From the NCBI RefSeq assembly GCF_020921035.1, contig NC_063151.1:24000934-24064933 (forward strand): 64,000 nt of DNA, given 5' to 3'. The notes below the pieces were generated by a model. The model worked only from the letters and a program-made list of their open reading frames with translations, did not search any database and was not told the origin of the DNA. A program made the position numbers and the translations under genes. Of the stretch, positions 12,501-24,542 are shown one piece after another; the stretch's first letter is position 1, and every line of letters begins with the position of its first letter. The DNA comes from Rhodamnia argentea. Lineage: Eukaryota > Streptophyta > Magnoliopsida > Myrtales > Myrtaceae.

Positions 12501-15500
12501 TCTCGTATCTAGATTCTGTGAAATACTTCAGGCCTGAAGTTAAATCAGTGACTGGAGAAGCTCTGCGAACATTTGTGTATCATGAAATTTTGGTCAGTTC
12601 TTATTTTTAGCTCGTATGATTTGCCACAGGTGTGGTCTGGGGTTCTGTTATTGGATCTTATGATTTATCTCTGTGCAGATTGGATACCTCGAATATTGCA
12701 AGTTGCGGGGTTTTACAAGCTGCTATATATGGGCATGCCCGCCATTAAAAGGCGAAGATTATATACTATACTGTCATCCTGAGATACAGAAAACCCCAAA
12801 ATCTGATAAGCTTCGGGAGTGGTGAGGCATTTTGCAAGGATGCACTTTATAAACTATTTGATCAGTGTAATGCAACCTGAGCACTTCTGTTCACTGACCT
12901 TTGCCCCCAATTGGGGATGCTTTTCTATCTTGGATATTAGGTATCTTGCAATGTTAAGAAAAGCTGCAAAGGAGAGTATTGTCGTTGATCTTACAAATCT
13001 GTATGATCATTTCTTTGTTTGCACTGGCGAATCCAAGGCAAAGGTAACTGCAGCTAGGCTTCCGTATTTTGATGGTGACTACTGGCCAGGTGCTGCAGAA
13101 GATCTTATTTATCAGCTTCAACAAGAGGAAGATGGCAGAAAGCAGAATAAGAAAGGAACGACTAAAAAGACCATCACTAAGAGGGCGTTAAAAGCATCTG
13201 GTCAGTCTGATCTCTCTGGAAATGCATCGAAGGATTTGCTATTGATGCACAAAGTAATTTCTTTTCCCTACATCTTTTGTTTCCTTCATAAATTTTCTCT
13301 TATCTTATAATTTCTGTGGTATTTTCATTTTCTGATGAGTAAATTATTTTCTCAGCTTGGTGAAACTATATCTCCTATGAAGGAAGATTTTATTATGGTC
13401 CATCTGCAGTATGCATGCACCCACTGCTGCATTCTCATGGTTTCTGGAAACCGCTGGGTTTGCAGCCAGTGCAAGAACTTTCAGATTTGTGACAAGTAAG
13501 ATTTGAAGATCTTCATTGGCATCTTTCAATGTTACCGTGGTCATTTTCCTTTTTGTTCACGTTGGGTTGTTCGTAATGTTGGCCTTCTGGTGTTTGTTTC
13601 CTTCAGCTAATAATCTGATGTCTATTTAACCTTGGCACTATGAATGCTGGTGCTCGGAGCTGTATTTCTTGTCACTAAATACATTTTCTCACCTGATATG
13701 TTGGAAAAATAATTGCCAGTGAAATCTCTCTCTCTCTCTCTCATGCCTTATTCTTTTTTTAAGTATAAAAAAGGCTGGTTGTCAATTCACAGTAATGGAA
13801 TTTACATTTTTCAGATGCTGAAAATTCATACTATCTATTATAGCCAGTAAGTAACCTGTTCCAATTATGAGTTATGCTGCATCGTAAGACATGGAGGAAA
13901 ATTATGTAAGAGACTCGTCGACAATTTAGGTTAAGCATATAATATAATCTAATAATAAAAATTGTTCTAAGTTTGTAAGTTCCTGGAGGAGTTGATGGCC
14001 TGAACAGTCGCCAACTTGTGTTGAGAATTTTTTTGTTAATCTTTCTCATTCTCCTTTTCTTATGTGGAGTTGAAGTAATCGAACAATCTTTGACTAGTGT
14101 ACAGGGCAGATGCTCATGGTCATCGACAGTTTGTTTTGGGACAGTTTTTAATTAAAATGGAAGTCATCACGGAATGACTTTCAATGCGCATCTCCTCTAT
14201 CATGGTTTTAGCCTCATTTTGTTACCTGAAATTGTGGCATTCCTGGTCTTATCCTCCAATTTATCCTGCTTAACAAGGGAAAATGAAATGACTATGGTTT
14301 TCAATTATTTTTTTGCTGTAGGAAGTCTAGTTCTGGCTTGAGACTCTACATAGTTGTTCCTGATCACTCTTGTTTTGTAGGAAGTTGTCTAGTTCTGATC
14401 TGGGACTTGAGAGTTATTCAAATTCCTAGCCTGTAGTGCATTGATCTGAATCATGGGCTTTAACTATTTTATTTTGCAGGTGCCACGAAATAGAACAGAA
14501 ACGTGAGGAAAGAGAGCGACATCCAATCAATCAAAGAGATAAACATCCTCTGTATCCGGTAAGTATGTTATGCGTAACGAATGAGTTATCTACAGTGATG
14601 GTAATCCACTATGCGTTGAAAAAGGCTGGTTGCGATATGCTGCTGAAAGATTGTTAAATTTTGCAGATTCAAATTACTGATGTACCTGAAGATACGAAAG
14701 ATAAAGATGAGATACTTGAAAGTGAATTTTTTGACACCAGACAGGCTTTCTTGAGTTTATGTCAAGGGAATCACTATCAATATGACACCCTGAGGCGTGC
14801 AAAACATTCTTCAATGATGGTCCTTTACCATCTTCATAATCCAACTGCTCCGGCATTTGTGACGACATGTAACCTATGTAGTCTTGACATCGAAGCTGGT
14901 CAAGGTTGGCGTTGCGAGGTTTGCCCAGAGTATGATATATGCAATACCTGTTATCAAAAGGATGGTGCTATTGATCATCCCCACAAATTGACAAATCACC
15001 CATCTATGGCTGATCGTGATGCACAAAACAAGGAAGCCAGACAATTAAGAGTTTTGCAGGTGCGTCTTTCAAAAAAATACTGATATCTTGAGGATTGTCT
15101 AGAGTTTAATTTTGTTTAGATGGAATTAAATTCAGTTTGCTTGTGCATAGTTTGGCGCTGGTGTAATTTGGGCGAAAGGATTAAGGCTTGCTCATCGCTT
15201 TAAAACAAGAGACTTATTTTTCCTTTCTCGCAAACAACCATCATGAGGTTAGATCAAATTCGAATTATAAAAAGACTAACGTGAAGGAGGCTGGATATTT
15301 GGTATCTCAGTGAGCTCAATACTTCTCAATTGTCCGATGTTGAAGCAATTATTTACTGTTTTCTTTTTGTTTAATTTTAGGGGGGTGGGGGAAGATGTTG
15401 TTTCTTCTCTTTTCTCCATTTCTTATCTTTGTTTGTGTACCTGCTTTTTGACTATGCAAAAAGCAGTTGAAATTGAAAAACCCATGGGAGTAGCATCTAC

Positions 15501-16765
15501 ATGAACAGTCCTGAGCCTGCCTTTTCAAGTAGTCTTTGATTGAGAATTTTAGTCGACATTGTTTGGTTGGTATTAGGTTATTGACAAGAAAGATTTGTCT
15601 AAGTCACTTCATTTTTATTTTTGTCTAAATCACTTAATTTGTAAACATTTATATATTTTGCACGCATAAAAATGTCTGAATGTAGAAGACTGGGGCAATG
15701 GTCAGTTTTGGTAAAGTGCTTGCAGAAACAAATCTTCTGGGAGGATTCTTTCGCATACAAATTTGATTATGAGCATGCTCAACTTTGGCTCTCTTACTTG
15801 AGAATGGAAGAGCGGAAAAGGGGGGGAATAAATTTGACCGAAAGAATGTGATTGGATTGGGTTCAAATGTTTTTGGGTTGGTCTGATAAGCTGGGTTTTT
15901 CAGTTGGGTTTTGGCTGAGGACCAAAAAGGAATGACGTTGATGGGCAAGCTAATGACTTTTCACATAGCAATCAAATCATTAATATTTTCTCTGCAGGAT
16001 GCTCATTTTATTTGATTTTTATGGATCAAAACTAAAACTGAGAAAGGTATCATACGAGGCCAGGGTTTTTCAGCTTTTCATTTATTGAATATTTCAGTCT
16101 GTTGAATCCTATGGGCACATTAGGAGTGCTGTTTCCTGTCATTTTGCACAAGTTTTACACAATCGGTCCGTTTGAACTCCTAAAATCCGGTAGAGTTTAA
16201 TGCACTCTGTTGTAAGGATCATTGGTATCACTTTTTCAAGTGTTTGGATCTGAAGGACTTTTTTCACATGTTTCTATGTGGAAATGCAGCTTAGGAAAAT
16301 GCTTGATCTACTGGTGCATGCATCACAATGCCGTTCAGCACTTTGTCAATACCCAAACTGTCGCAAAGTGAAAGGTTTGTTCCGCCATGGGATCCAATGC
16401 AAAACACGTGCTTCTAGAGGTTGTGTTCTTTGCAAGAAGATGTGGTATCTCCTGCAACTGCATGCACGAGCCTGCAAAGAAGCTGTGTGCCATGTCCCAC
16501 GATGCAGGTTAGATGCCAAGGCTTTCCTTGTGAAGATATGTTTGAAGCAATCTGCAGTTTGTTTCTTTGTTTTCATGGGAGGAGAGTTTTTATGTGTGTG
16601 GTTATTTCTTGCTCTTATATATTATCATTGTATGTGTTTGTCTTAACCAGAGACTTACGAGAACATTTGAGGCGGCTGCAGCAGCAGTCAGATTCACGGC
16701 GCCGGGCAGCTGTGATGGAGATGATGAGGCAGAGAGCTGCAGAAGTTGCCAACAGTGGAGGATGA
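6544..16765 (+). CDS. HAC1: p300/CBP-type histone acetyltransferase (HAC1-like)
   Basis: Nuclear coactivator that acetylates histones from acetyl-CoA. Sixteen exons join in frame to 1724 aa (Arabidopsis HAC1 is about 1700): 6544-6728, 6821-6935, 7179-7461, 7543-8034, 8193-9985, 10680-10976, 11090-11368, 12145-12273, 12392-12592, 12679-12821, 12941-13253, 13356-13495, 14480-14558, 14667-15059, 16290-16507, 16651-16765. In order it has an N-terminal MNVQADMSG block typical of HACs and a Gln-rich region (8460-8560). A TAZ1 zinc finger follows (about aa 675-757), then a PHD-type Cys-rich region (976-1092). The KAT11 catalytic domain (about 1150-1365) carries [14 protein letters not shown] and [14 protein letters not shown]. 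Two ZZ fingers (about 1430 and 1551) and a C-terminal TAZ2 (about 1615-1690) complete it. There is no bromodomain, as usual for plant HACs. All introns are GT-AG. The gene looks intact. The paralogue (HAC1, 5 or 12) is less certain than the family. Confidence 0.93.
11439..11770 (+). mobile_element. TRIM-like LTR retroelement inside a HAC intron
   Basis: Two related direct repeats act as LTRs: about 11439-11558 and about 11654-11770. Both contain TTGTCCCACAT, a ...TTATATTTATATG-like block and TATAAGC-TTATGCTTTT-like ends, finishing in AACA. Directly after the first comes TGGTATCAGAGCC (11559-11571), the standard initiator-tRNA-Met primer site. A short purine run, GAGAGGGG, precedes the second. 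There is no internal coding region. The LTRs have diverged and no target duplication is clear, so this is an old insertion. It sits in the sense direction in the intron 11369-12144. Confidence 0.75.
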
Positions 16766-17340
16766 ACTATCTGTACATAGGTGAATAATCATTCCGGGAA
16801 AGTTTTGGATAAGGAGGCAGAAAATGCGTTCGTGCAGCTTTAATTATAGTGGATTACTTGGAGTTGAGGCAAATTGGTGGCTGTATCTAGTTGGAGGGGG
16901 TCTGCTGTTGATCCCTGCATGCACTCTATACAGATCGATCTTTGTTAGAATCTACCAGGAAGAAGACTCATCCTCCTCAAAATGGCGTTGTTCTCCAGAG
17001 GTGCCCTTGACCAGAAGTGATGGCTAGTAGAGTGGCAATGCGTGCCTCATCACGTGGGTCACTGTGGTGAATTCTTTGATTCAGTCCTCTTTGAAGTGTT
17101 ATATTAATCGTGAAGGCCGGTGGTGTGCCGGTGAGTGTACCATAGTTGTTCTGATCCTTCTTTTGACAGAGAAGAAATGTGGAGGAAAGTTGGTTTTACT
17201 CCCTCCTCTCTTTTATATTGGCCCCTTTCTTGGTAGGTTGTCTTCTAATAGATAGGGTGGCAAAATAAGGGCGTCGCCAAATCCACAGCAATTCTTTTCA
17301 TTGTTGTCGATGTATAGTCTAACTTTTGCTATGTAAGAAA

Positions 17341-17381
17341 CCTCCCTCCCTCCCTCCCTCCCTCCCTCCCTCCCTCCCTCC

Positions 17382-17427
<46 letters not shown>
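17341..17427. repeat. Compound (CCCT)n-(CT)n pyrimidine tract
   Basis: About 45 bp of CCTC/CCCT tetranucleotide repeat runs directly into about 43 bp of pure CT. This makes an 87-bp polypyrimidine strand, about 575 bp after the HAC stop codon, possibly within its 3' UTR. Confidence 0.95.
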
Positions 17428-17429
<2 letters not shown>

Positions 17430-17878
17430 GTGCGTGCAGTATGTCATCGTCTTTGTTATGTTCGTGCCGTTTCATTTCTTCTTCTTTCCGATGTTACGAG
17501 CGTATCGAGCGTCAAATTTACCACTGGTTGGGCCACCTCATGTGTTCGTGCAAGTTCTGAAATAATAGAAGCAGCTGGCAACTGGTTTTATGAAGTTGGT
17601 ACTTGGTGGGAGGAAGTCTGTTCTGCTGAGAAATGCCTTTTGGCCTCTTTATTGGTTGTGAAGTAGTAGCAGTAGTCATCGTCATTCATTCATCTCGAAT
17701 GATTAAAAAACTTGTCTTTGCATTCCGATTGAATTTCTGTCACGGTTGAAAGGAAGCTTGACCGTGATTTTGGACGGTTGCGTCCAAAGAAAGTCTGAGG
17801 CCGATGGTGGTAGCTGTTAAGTTCGGTATCAAGCATCAATCTTAAGGGATCACTATGGGTGCCAATTCGTTCTGTGGT

Positions 17879-17952
17879 GTAGATTCGGGATGCAAAGACG
17901 AGATTCAAACGGTGAGTAGATTCGGGATGCAAAGACGAGATTCAAACGGCGA
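17879..17952. repeat. 37-bp tandem duplication
   Basis: Two adjacent copies of a unit beginning GTAGATTCGGGATGC (17879-17915 and 17916-17952) differ at one base near the end (GGTGA versus GGCGA). Such near-identity implies a recent duplication. It lies about 520 bp before the next start codon. Confidence 0.85.
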
Positions 17953-18269
17953 GTTCGATGAAGAGGAGTATATGACTGGACACAACACGAGTTCAATCTT
18001 CATACCTCAAATGCTCGAGCTTCGGCTCTCTCCCGAGCTCGTCGATCAGTCCATTGTCCTTCCCATCGAATATTGCTAGTTATTTTTACATTTAAACTGC
18101 TCATATTTCAGAGGATTGTGACTACTGAATATGGTGTGTGATTGTAAAGCAAGTTTTCCTTTTCTTTTTGAAAAAAACAAAAAAAATGTCGTTGCAAAAA
18201 AATGAGTCAGCATTATCCACACAATTTCGTAGTCTATTTAGGAATTTCCGAAGAAGAGAGGAGTGGGTC

Positions 18270-18275
18270 CACGTG
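18270..18275 (+). promoter_or_regulatory. G-box CACGTG upstream of the CIA30 gene
   Basis: CCACGTGGC, a perfect G-box core with good flanks for bZIP/bHLH factors, lies about 200 bp before the start codon of a predicted plastid protein gene. Such boxes are common in light-regulated nuclear genes; function here is inferred. Confidence 0.4.
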
Positions 18276-18471
18276 GCGAGATTCTACTTGATTTGCAGCC
18301 AAACGCATATTCTGTGGCCTTCGCGCACTCCGGATTCACTTGTTTCCTGCAGCGTGACACGTCGCCTCCTCCTCCTTCTTCCATCGTCGTCGTCATCAAC
18401 AGCAACAACAGAGGCTGTGAAAATCCGTTCCGCGATCATCCGCTGTTCGCGCTGGGACGGCCACGACCACA

Positions 18472-21400
18472 ATGTCGGGCGCAAGCAGCTTCGTCCGTTT
18501 CAAGTCGGAATTCCTCGGCATCGCTTCCCTCCCCAAACCCAACTCCTCCAGTAATGCCAGAGCCAGAGTCAAGTTCGTCGCCCCTACCAGAGCTTCTGCT
18601 TCTAGTTCCGGCGGCGCTGACGGCGACGGCGATCGCAACAATGACCCGAAGAAGGCCACGATCAAGAAGGCGAAGGCAAGCGAGGCTCCAGCTCAGCAGC
18701 AGCAGCAGCAGCAACAGGTGTCGATAGTGGACCCCGTGGGTCTGGGCCGGCGGTCGCGGCAGATCTTCGACGAGGTCTGGCGCAAGTTCTCCGGCCTCGG
18801 CCAGATATCCCGCACCTCCCTCTCCGACGGCGACGACGACGTCGCCCTCCTCCTCCGCGAGTTCGCCATCCCCGCCGCCCAGTCGACCACCGTCCTCGTC
18901 GTCGGCGCCACCAGCCGCATCGGACGCATCCTGGTCCGCAAGCTCATGCTCCGCGGCTACTCCGTGAAGGTCCTCGTTCGCAGGCCCGACCAGCTCCCCC
19001 CCGACGCCCTTCCCCGCTCCGTCGAGGTTGTTGCCGGCGACGTCGGCGACCCCTCCTCCCTTAAGGCCGCCATCCAGGGCTGCCAGAAAATCATCTACTG
19101 TGCCACCGCCCGCTCCACCATAACCGGCGACCTCTTCAGGGTCGACCAGCGCGGCGTCTATAATCTCACCAAGGCCTTCCAGGACTACAACAACCGGCTC
19201 GCCCAGCTCGGCGCAGGCCAGAGCAGCAAGAGCAAGCTCCTCCTTGCCAAGTTCAAGTCCCCCGAATCTCTCCAGGGATGGCAGGTTCGTCGGGGGACCT
19301 ACTTCCAGGATGTGCTCGCCACAAAGTACGACGCAGGCATGGACGCCAAGTTCGAATTCACCGAGACAGGGCAGGCCGTTTTCTCAGGTGAATCTTTGTG
19401 TTCTTTCAACTTTTATCAGTTAATGAAGGTGCATTTCTTATTCATACTTCCTGACTCTTGACTCTTAACTCTTTGGTTCAGGGTATGTTTTCACTAGAGG
19501 AGGCTATGTCGAACTGTCGAAAAAGCTCTTGTTTCCTCCGGATCGCACTCTTGATCGATACGAAGGTCTAGTCCTATCAGTTGGTGGCAACGGAAGATCG
19601 TACGTGGTAATTCTTGAAGCGGGTCCTTCAGCCGATACAACTCAGAGCAAGCTCTACTTTGCGAGGATCAGCACCAAAGTTGGATTTTGCAGGGTATACA
19701 CACCTCCTCTTTATGATGAAGTTTGTTTCCATCAATTTTTTTGCACTTCCACAATGTTCGCTCTTATCTGTGCTTTTTAGTTGTCAGACTCTTCTTTCCT
19801 TTCTCCTCACCGATATATATGCGGACAGGTGAGAGTACCGTTTTCATCCTTCCGTCCAGTGAAACCGGATGATCCTCCATTGGATCCGTTCCTGGTGCAT
19901 ACATTAACGATTCGATTTGAGCCCCGAAGACAGGTCTATCCCCTAACTTTTCATTTTGGCCAAGGTCTATCCCCTTGCTAAGCGATAGAATAGAGCAGTC
20001 TTCCACTTTCAACCATTATTTTGTCTTGGCCACTCTGGACTGTAATTGTTGGATTACTAGTTTCAACATTCTACTATCTAGGTAGGTGAAGCCTACATTA
20101 TGCTATATTTTCTGTGAGGTAGCGCGTGTGATATCTTTATTAATCTTGTCCTCTGTCTCTGCCACTTTAAACCGACGTAAGATAATTCCCTTGACAAGTT
20201 TTTCCTATGGTATGGATTTCATTGAAGTACTGGACAGTTGTTCAAAATTTGCATCATACAAATCCTAATGTGCTCAATCAAATCTGGTGTTGAAAATTCA
20301 TTAGTTCATCCAGTAATGAATCAGAATACATGCTGTCAGTTCTATTTAGTAAACAGTGCCTGTAATGTGATTGAGAATCACTAAACATTTACTAGACAAG
20401 TTCCCTAGTTCTTTTGCGCTCTTCTATATTTTTGTTAAAACACGGCAGTCTTTACGTTGTCACATTGTAGTTCTCATTTCATCTTTCCATAGCGACCTCC
20501 ACGCCCCTATTAGATCTGCTGATGGAGCACACGAAAACCATTGCATATAGAGTTTTCAATTTGTTTTAGTCATGACTAGTGCTTGTTGTCCCGCATGCTC
20601 CCCCTAGCTATGCATGCATGAAACTTATTTCACTCTCTCAGTTGGGTCAATTTCATGCAGCTTGGCATCATCTCACTACAAATGTCAAAGCTTTTCCTTA
20701 TGGGCATTGCGCTCTTTCAAATTTTCCTGATATGAGCCAAAGGATTAATGCTGCCAATACTTGGCTTATCTTTGTGCTGCAGAGACCCATAGAAGGGCCT
20801 TCAGGTACTATGCAGGACTTAAGAAGCTTTAAGCTTATTCTGGAATATATAAAGGCCTTGCCTGTAAGTTCTTTCCTTATGTTTTCCGGTTACTGCACAA
20901 GAAACCGTTAGAATGTTCACTGACATCATTCGAATAGATTTTGGTCGCTGAGTTTAAAATACTTAACTATGTTAGAGAAAGTATGATGGCAAGGGTCTGC
21001 AGAATTGCAGTTATGCCAGATTCATCCACCATCACGCTGCTTGCGCAAGTTGTAACTGAGGATATTCTGCAGCAAAGCCTTTGGCTATGTCTGTAGCACA
21101 ATTGATTGAGGAATTTTCAATTAACTGGACAAAAGATAAAGCTTGTGGAATATTTTGCTAAACCCCACTGTCTCTTGGTGTCTATTAACTGTTTCATGTT
21201 TCCTTACCTGCAGACTGGTCAAGAAACAGACTTCGTGTTAGTTTCTTGTACGGGACTTGGAATTGAGCTTTCTAGAAGAGAGCAAGTTCTGAAAGCCAAG
21301 AGGGTTAGCCCTTTCAGAAATTCTAAAATCTGTGCGGAATTCTATTGTCAAATTTGTTAACTCATGATTCCTTTTTTCATGTCTAGGCTGGAGAAGATTC

Positions 21401-22294
21401 TTTGAGGAGGTCAGGGCTTGGTTATACAATTATTCGCCCTGGTCCCCTAATGGTAACACTCAAAACAAACCGTTTGCTTGGTATTGAATGTATTCCAGTG
21501 GATCCTCTGTTCCTTAGTGCATAAATGGACTTCTGGAGGATCATCCTTGACCCTTGTATCCTGCTAGGCTAAATGTTACTGCTTTGTTCTCAAGGAGTTT
21601 TTATTGATAGATTTATTTTGCAGAAAGTTTCCAAGTACAACAGACACCTTTTTCTTACCTGGGTGGTTTAAAATTTTTATGGGCGTTTTTGTGAAATTCA
21701 TAGTGGTTATTGCAGGAGGAGCCAGGCGGTCAACGTGCTCTCATATTTGATCAAGGAAACCGGATTTCTCAGGTGAAGATGATCAATCTTCTCGCAAGTT
21801 GATAATGTTCAAACTTTTCATCAGTAATCATTGATTTTATTCTTTTGTCTGTTTGCGAATATGCAAGCTTGTTAATAGTTATAGACAAGGGGATAGTTAA
21901 GATCTTATGAGGATTTCTTCTAATGTAGGGAATCAGCTGTGCGGATGTGGCTGATATCTGTGTGAAAGCGTTGCATGACTCAACAGCAAGAAACAAGAGC
22001 TTTGATGTGGGTTGCACTCTTTTCTCTACTGATTGTGATTTTGGGGTAGAGTAGACTAATGATTTTGTTTGATTGTTCAGGTATGCCATGAATATGTTGC
22101 AGAGCAAGGGAGGGAGCTCTATGAACTGGTAAAGAGCATCGGGTTGTTTCTTTTCGTTTCCACACGTCTAGATACTTACATGTATCTCAGAAGTGATAAT
22201 GTCTTGAATCTCCTTTGCTTAGGTGGCACACTTGCCTGATAAAGCAAATAATTACTTGACGCCAGCCCTGTCAATTCTGGAAAAGAATACCTGA
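18472..22294 (+). CDS. Plastid NAD(P)-binding Rossmann protein with inserted CIA30 domain
   Basis: Ten exons join to 574 aa: 18472-19387, 19482-19693, 19829-19933, 20783-20863, 21214-21303, 21387-21452, 21716-21772, 21929-22006, 22081-22128, 22223-22294. The N-terminal 70 residues are Ser/Ala/Arg-rich like a transit peptide, followed by a short Gln run (aa 75-82). An NmrA-like Rossmann start, TVLVVGATSRIGRILVRKL, begins near aa 140; its glycine motif reads GATSRIG rather than GATGxxG. A CIA30 domain (about aa 254-438; FKSPESLQGWQVRRGTYFQD, later LDRYEGLVLSVGGNGRSYVV) interrupts that fold. The Rossmann part then resumes (DFVLVSCTGLGIE; GLGYTIIRPGPLMEEPGG). The closest relative I recall is Arabidopsis At4g18810. 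CIA30 proteins are complex I assembly factors, but this plastid form has no assigned reaction that I know. Exon 1 is markedly GC-rich compared with the others. Confidence 0.88.
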
Positions 22295-23720
22295 ACTTGT
22301 TGAAGAACTCATCTCCCTACTGGACATGTGAATCTGGGGCAGTAAAATTGATCTTAACTGTCCTGTGAATATATGCTGTTACGATATCTAATTGTCCTGC
22401 TCACCCTTTTTCCACATGCATCTATTGACAATCCCGGTGTATATTGGTAGCTTGTATGTACTTAAGTTTACAGAGTACATTCTGGAAGAGGCTGTGCCGA
22501 CTATATGAGGTCCTTATCAGAAATTACACATGGAATTTAAAAGGAATACGACTTCTTGCTTGAAGAGTGGTGTCTACCATGGGGGCGTGATACACATCCT
22601 TCCACACTCTTTTGCTGATTGAAATTGTTGGTCCGGTATAAATGCCCATTTTTTCAAGACACCGAGGACATGCGGGGGTAGCTCTACCTCATGTTTTTCC
22701 CATGTGATGTACACAAATCATTTGTGTTTTTTTTTATCACGGCATCTTCTGTAATTCCTATAAAATGGGTGTCGTGATGGTTTGAGATGATATACAGGGA
22801 ACAATAGTTGGTCTCTTCCTATTATTCTTGTAATGGCGCAGCCCCAAGGGAATTGTGACAATGTGGTCAATGTGTTTGCTGGTCTCATCTTTATCTGAGC
22901 ACAGCCTATTCTTAAGCAAGCAAATGGACAGTTCAATCTGGGCGCATCATATGTGTCTCTTGAGGTTCTTCGCAACTTTCAGCCGCAGCAAGGAATTATC
23001 TAAGCCACCGTAGTCTTTTTGATGTACTTCCCGTTAGGCCTTGTGAGAGTCTGTCATGGTTTTAATGACAGTAATGAGGGCCTCTGAGCCCAAGTGAGAG
23101 CCAGATTTTTGCTATCCAAGAGGTTAGAAGCAAGGTGATCTGTTTTGTCCAACAGCTCTTGAAGCCAAAACTCGAACGATGTGGATTTTCGGTGAATTGG
23201 ATATTCGAAAGGGAATTCAAGCTAATATTGCGAGATCTGACAAACTAAAACTTGAAAGTTCCGTGTTCTAGATTGATCGCTCAGGCCTCCTGCATGGAAG
23301 CCAAGAGTAATGTGGTCATTACACGTTAATCATGCATGGTGATGGAGGCATTCGCTTTCATGTCTATTTTGACGGGACAAACACGAAGAAGTTGTACATT
23401 TAGCCCCTCCACCTGCACTGCTAAATGAAACTGCACGAAGAGGGTATGAGAACAAGGAAGGAAAGACAAAAGAGCCCAAGAAGAAGTCATGACAACAGAC
23501 TGATCATCCTGGGATATGTGTGGTGACACGTAGATCATATCAGAACGGAGGAGAGATTGTTGGATAGTTCGTTAGCTTTGCGTTTTGTGGTGGGGGAAAT
23601 AAGGAGAAGGCAGAGAAATAGAAAACTGCCAGCATTTGGATTGGATTGGAGCAGCAGAGAAAATGAGCGAGGCCTTGTCTTTGTGAGGCTAACTCAGAGA
23701 CAGAAAGGAGAGAGAGGATA
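22295..23720. other. Spacer between CIA30 gene and small plastid-protein gene
   Basis: Contains the presumed 3' UTR of the preceding gene and the promoter of the next. I see no gene, repeat or RNA here that I can support. Confidence 0.5.
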
Positions 23721-24542
23721 ATGATAGTACCAGTTCATTGCTTCAAGCCTAGTATTCCAGCTTCTGCAGCTGCTGCTTCTGCTCTTGGACGTGCACCCTC
23801 ATTCTCAAGGCGCATTGCTGAAATCCGCATCCCAATAAAAGCCAGACAGGTAGCGACCGGCTGGCTCTTGGCCGCGGCTCTCATAATTTGGCCCACGGCT
23901 GCGGGCGTGGCTGAGGTGGTTCCGCAGCCATCGGAGTCGGATACACTGTCAAACGTGCCTCAGATGCTGTCGGGTGAGTGCGAGTCTCCCAAGGACTGCA
24001 AGAAGCCCAGGATACAGAGGCCCAAATCGAGAAAGGCAGAGTCGTGCACCACTAAGTGCGTCACCACCTGCATCCGTGGTGGCGATGGCTCTCCCGGCGA
24101 GGGCCCCCTCAACATTCGCAGGTTGCTAGTTTTCTTTCGTGTTACTGCACTGGCCATATTGATATGCATCACACGCACCTCACAGTCACCAACCGGCCAC
24201 ATTCCGCCTATCTTTTCATCTGACAGAACAGGGCCATCCAATCTGTTTGTTCCAGAGGGGTTTTGCTTCTTTCCTTAATTTTCTGTTTCCTTTCTGGCAG
24301 ACCTCTGGTGGTTTTCAAGCAAGGCTTTCGCAGCAGGAAATACTGGTAATATACTATTCATTCGCTCTCCCACCTCATCTCAGGATCAGCACTTAACCAT
24401 GCCATTGTATTTTTTTCCCTTTCCTACGTTAGCATGCTTCTTCATGATGGATGGAGTTTGATTTAGATTTTGACGTCCGTGCAGTCTGGTCGAGTGCTCG
24501 GATATTTGTAACTTGATTGGAGACGAGGATTATGGTCCTTGA
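23721..24542 (+). CDS. Small Cys-rich membrane-anchored plastid-type protein, conserved, function unknown
   Basis: Three exons join to 167 aa: 23721-24121, 24301-24345 and 24485-24542 (stop TGA). If the second intron were not removed, a stop would follow at 24347-24349. Splicing TACTG|GTAATA to GCAG|TCTGGTCGAG instead gives the tail YCLVECSDICNLIGDEDYGP, which I recognise as conserved in plants. The N-terminus (about 1-40) is Ser/Ala/Arg-rich like a transit peptide. One hydrophobic segment follows (about 46-64, WLLAAALIIWPTAAG). After it come eight cysteines at 87, 93, 109, 113, 117, 149, 153 and 157, including CTTKCVTTC and CLVECSDIC, two CX3CX3C motifs. The middle is highly basic (KKPRIQRPKSRK). 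I do not know a function. Thylakoid location is inferred from layout only. Confidence 0.8.

Larger units (their letters stand above)
16766..18269. other. HAC 3' UTR and spacer before the CIA30 gene
   Basis: The region holds the HAC 3' UTR, extent unknown, with a long pyrimidine tract at 17341-17427 and a 37-bp tandem duplication at 17879-17952. No additional gene was recognised. Confidence 0.5.

Noticed and set aside
18284-18947. Several long open frames on both strands over the CIA30 first exon
   Set aside because: High GC content removes stop codons from alternative frames; only the frame starting at 18472 carries the Rossmann motif and splices onward.
24301-24349. Unspliced end of the small plastid protein at TAA 24349
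   Set aside because: Splicing at 24345/24485 yields a conserved Cys-containing tail in frame, which the readthrough version loses.
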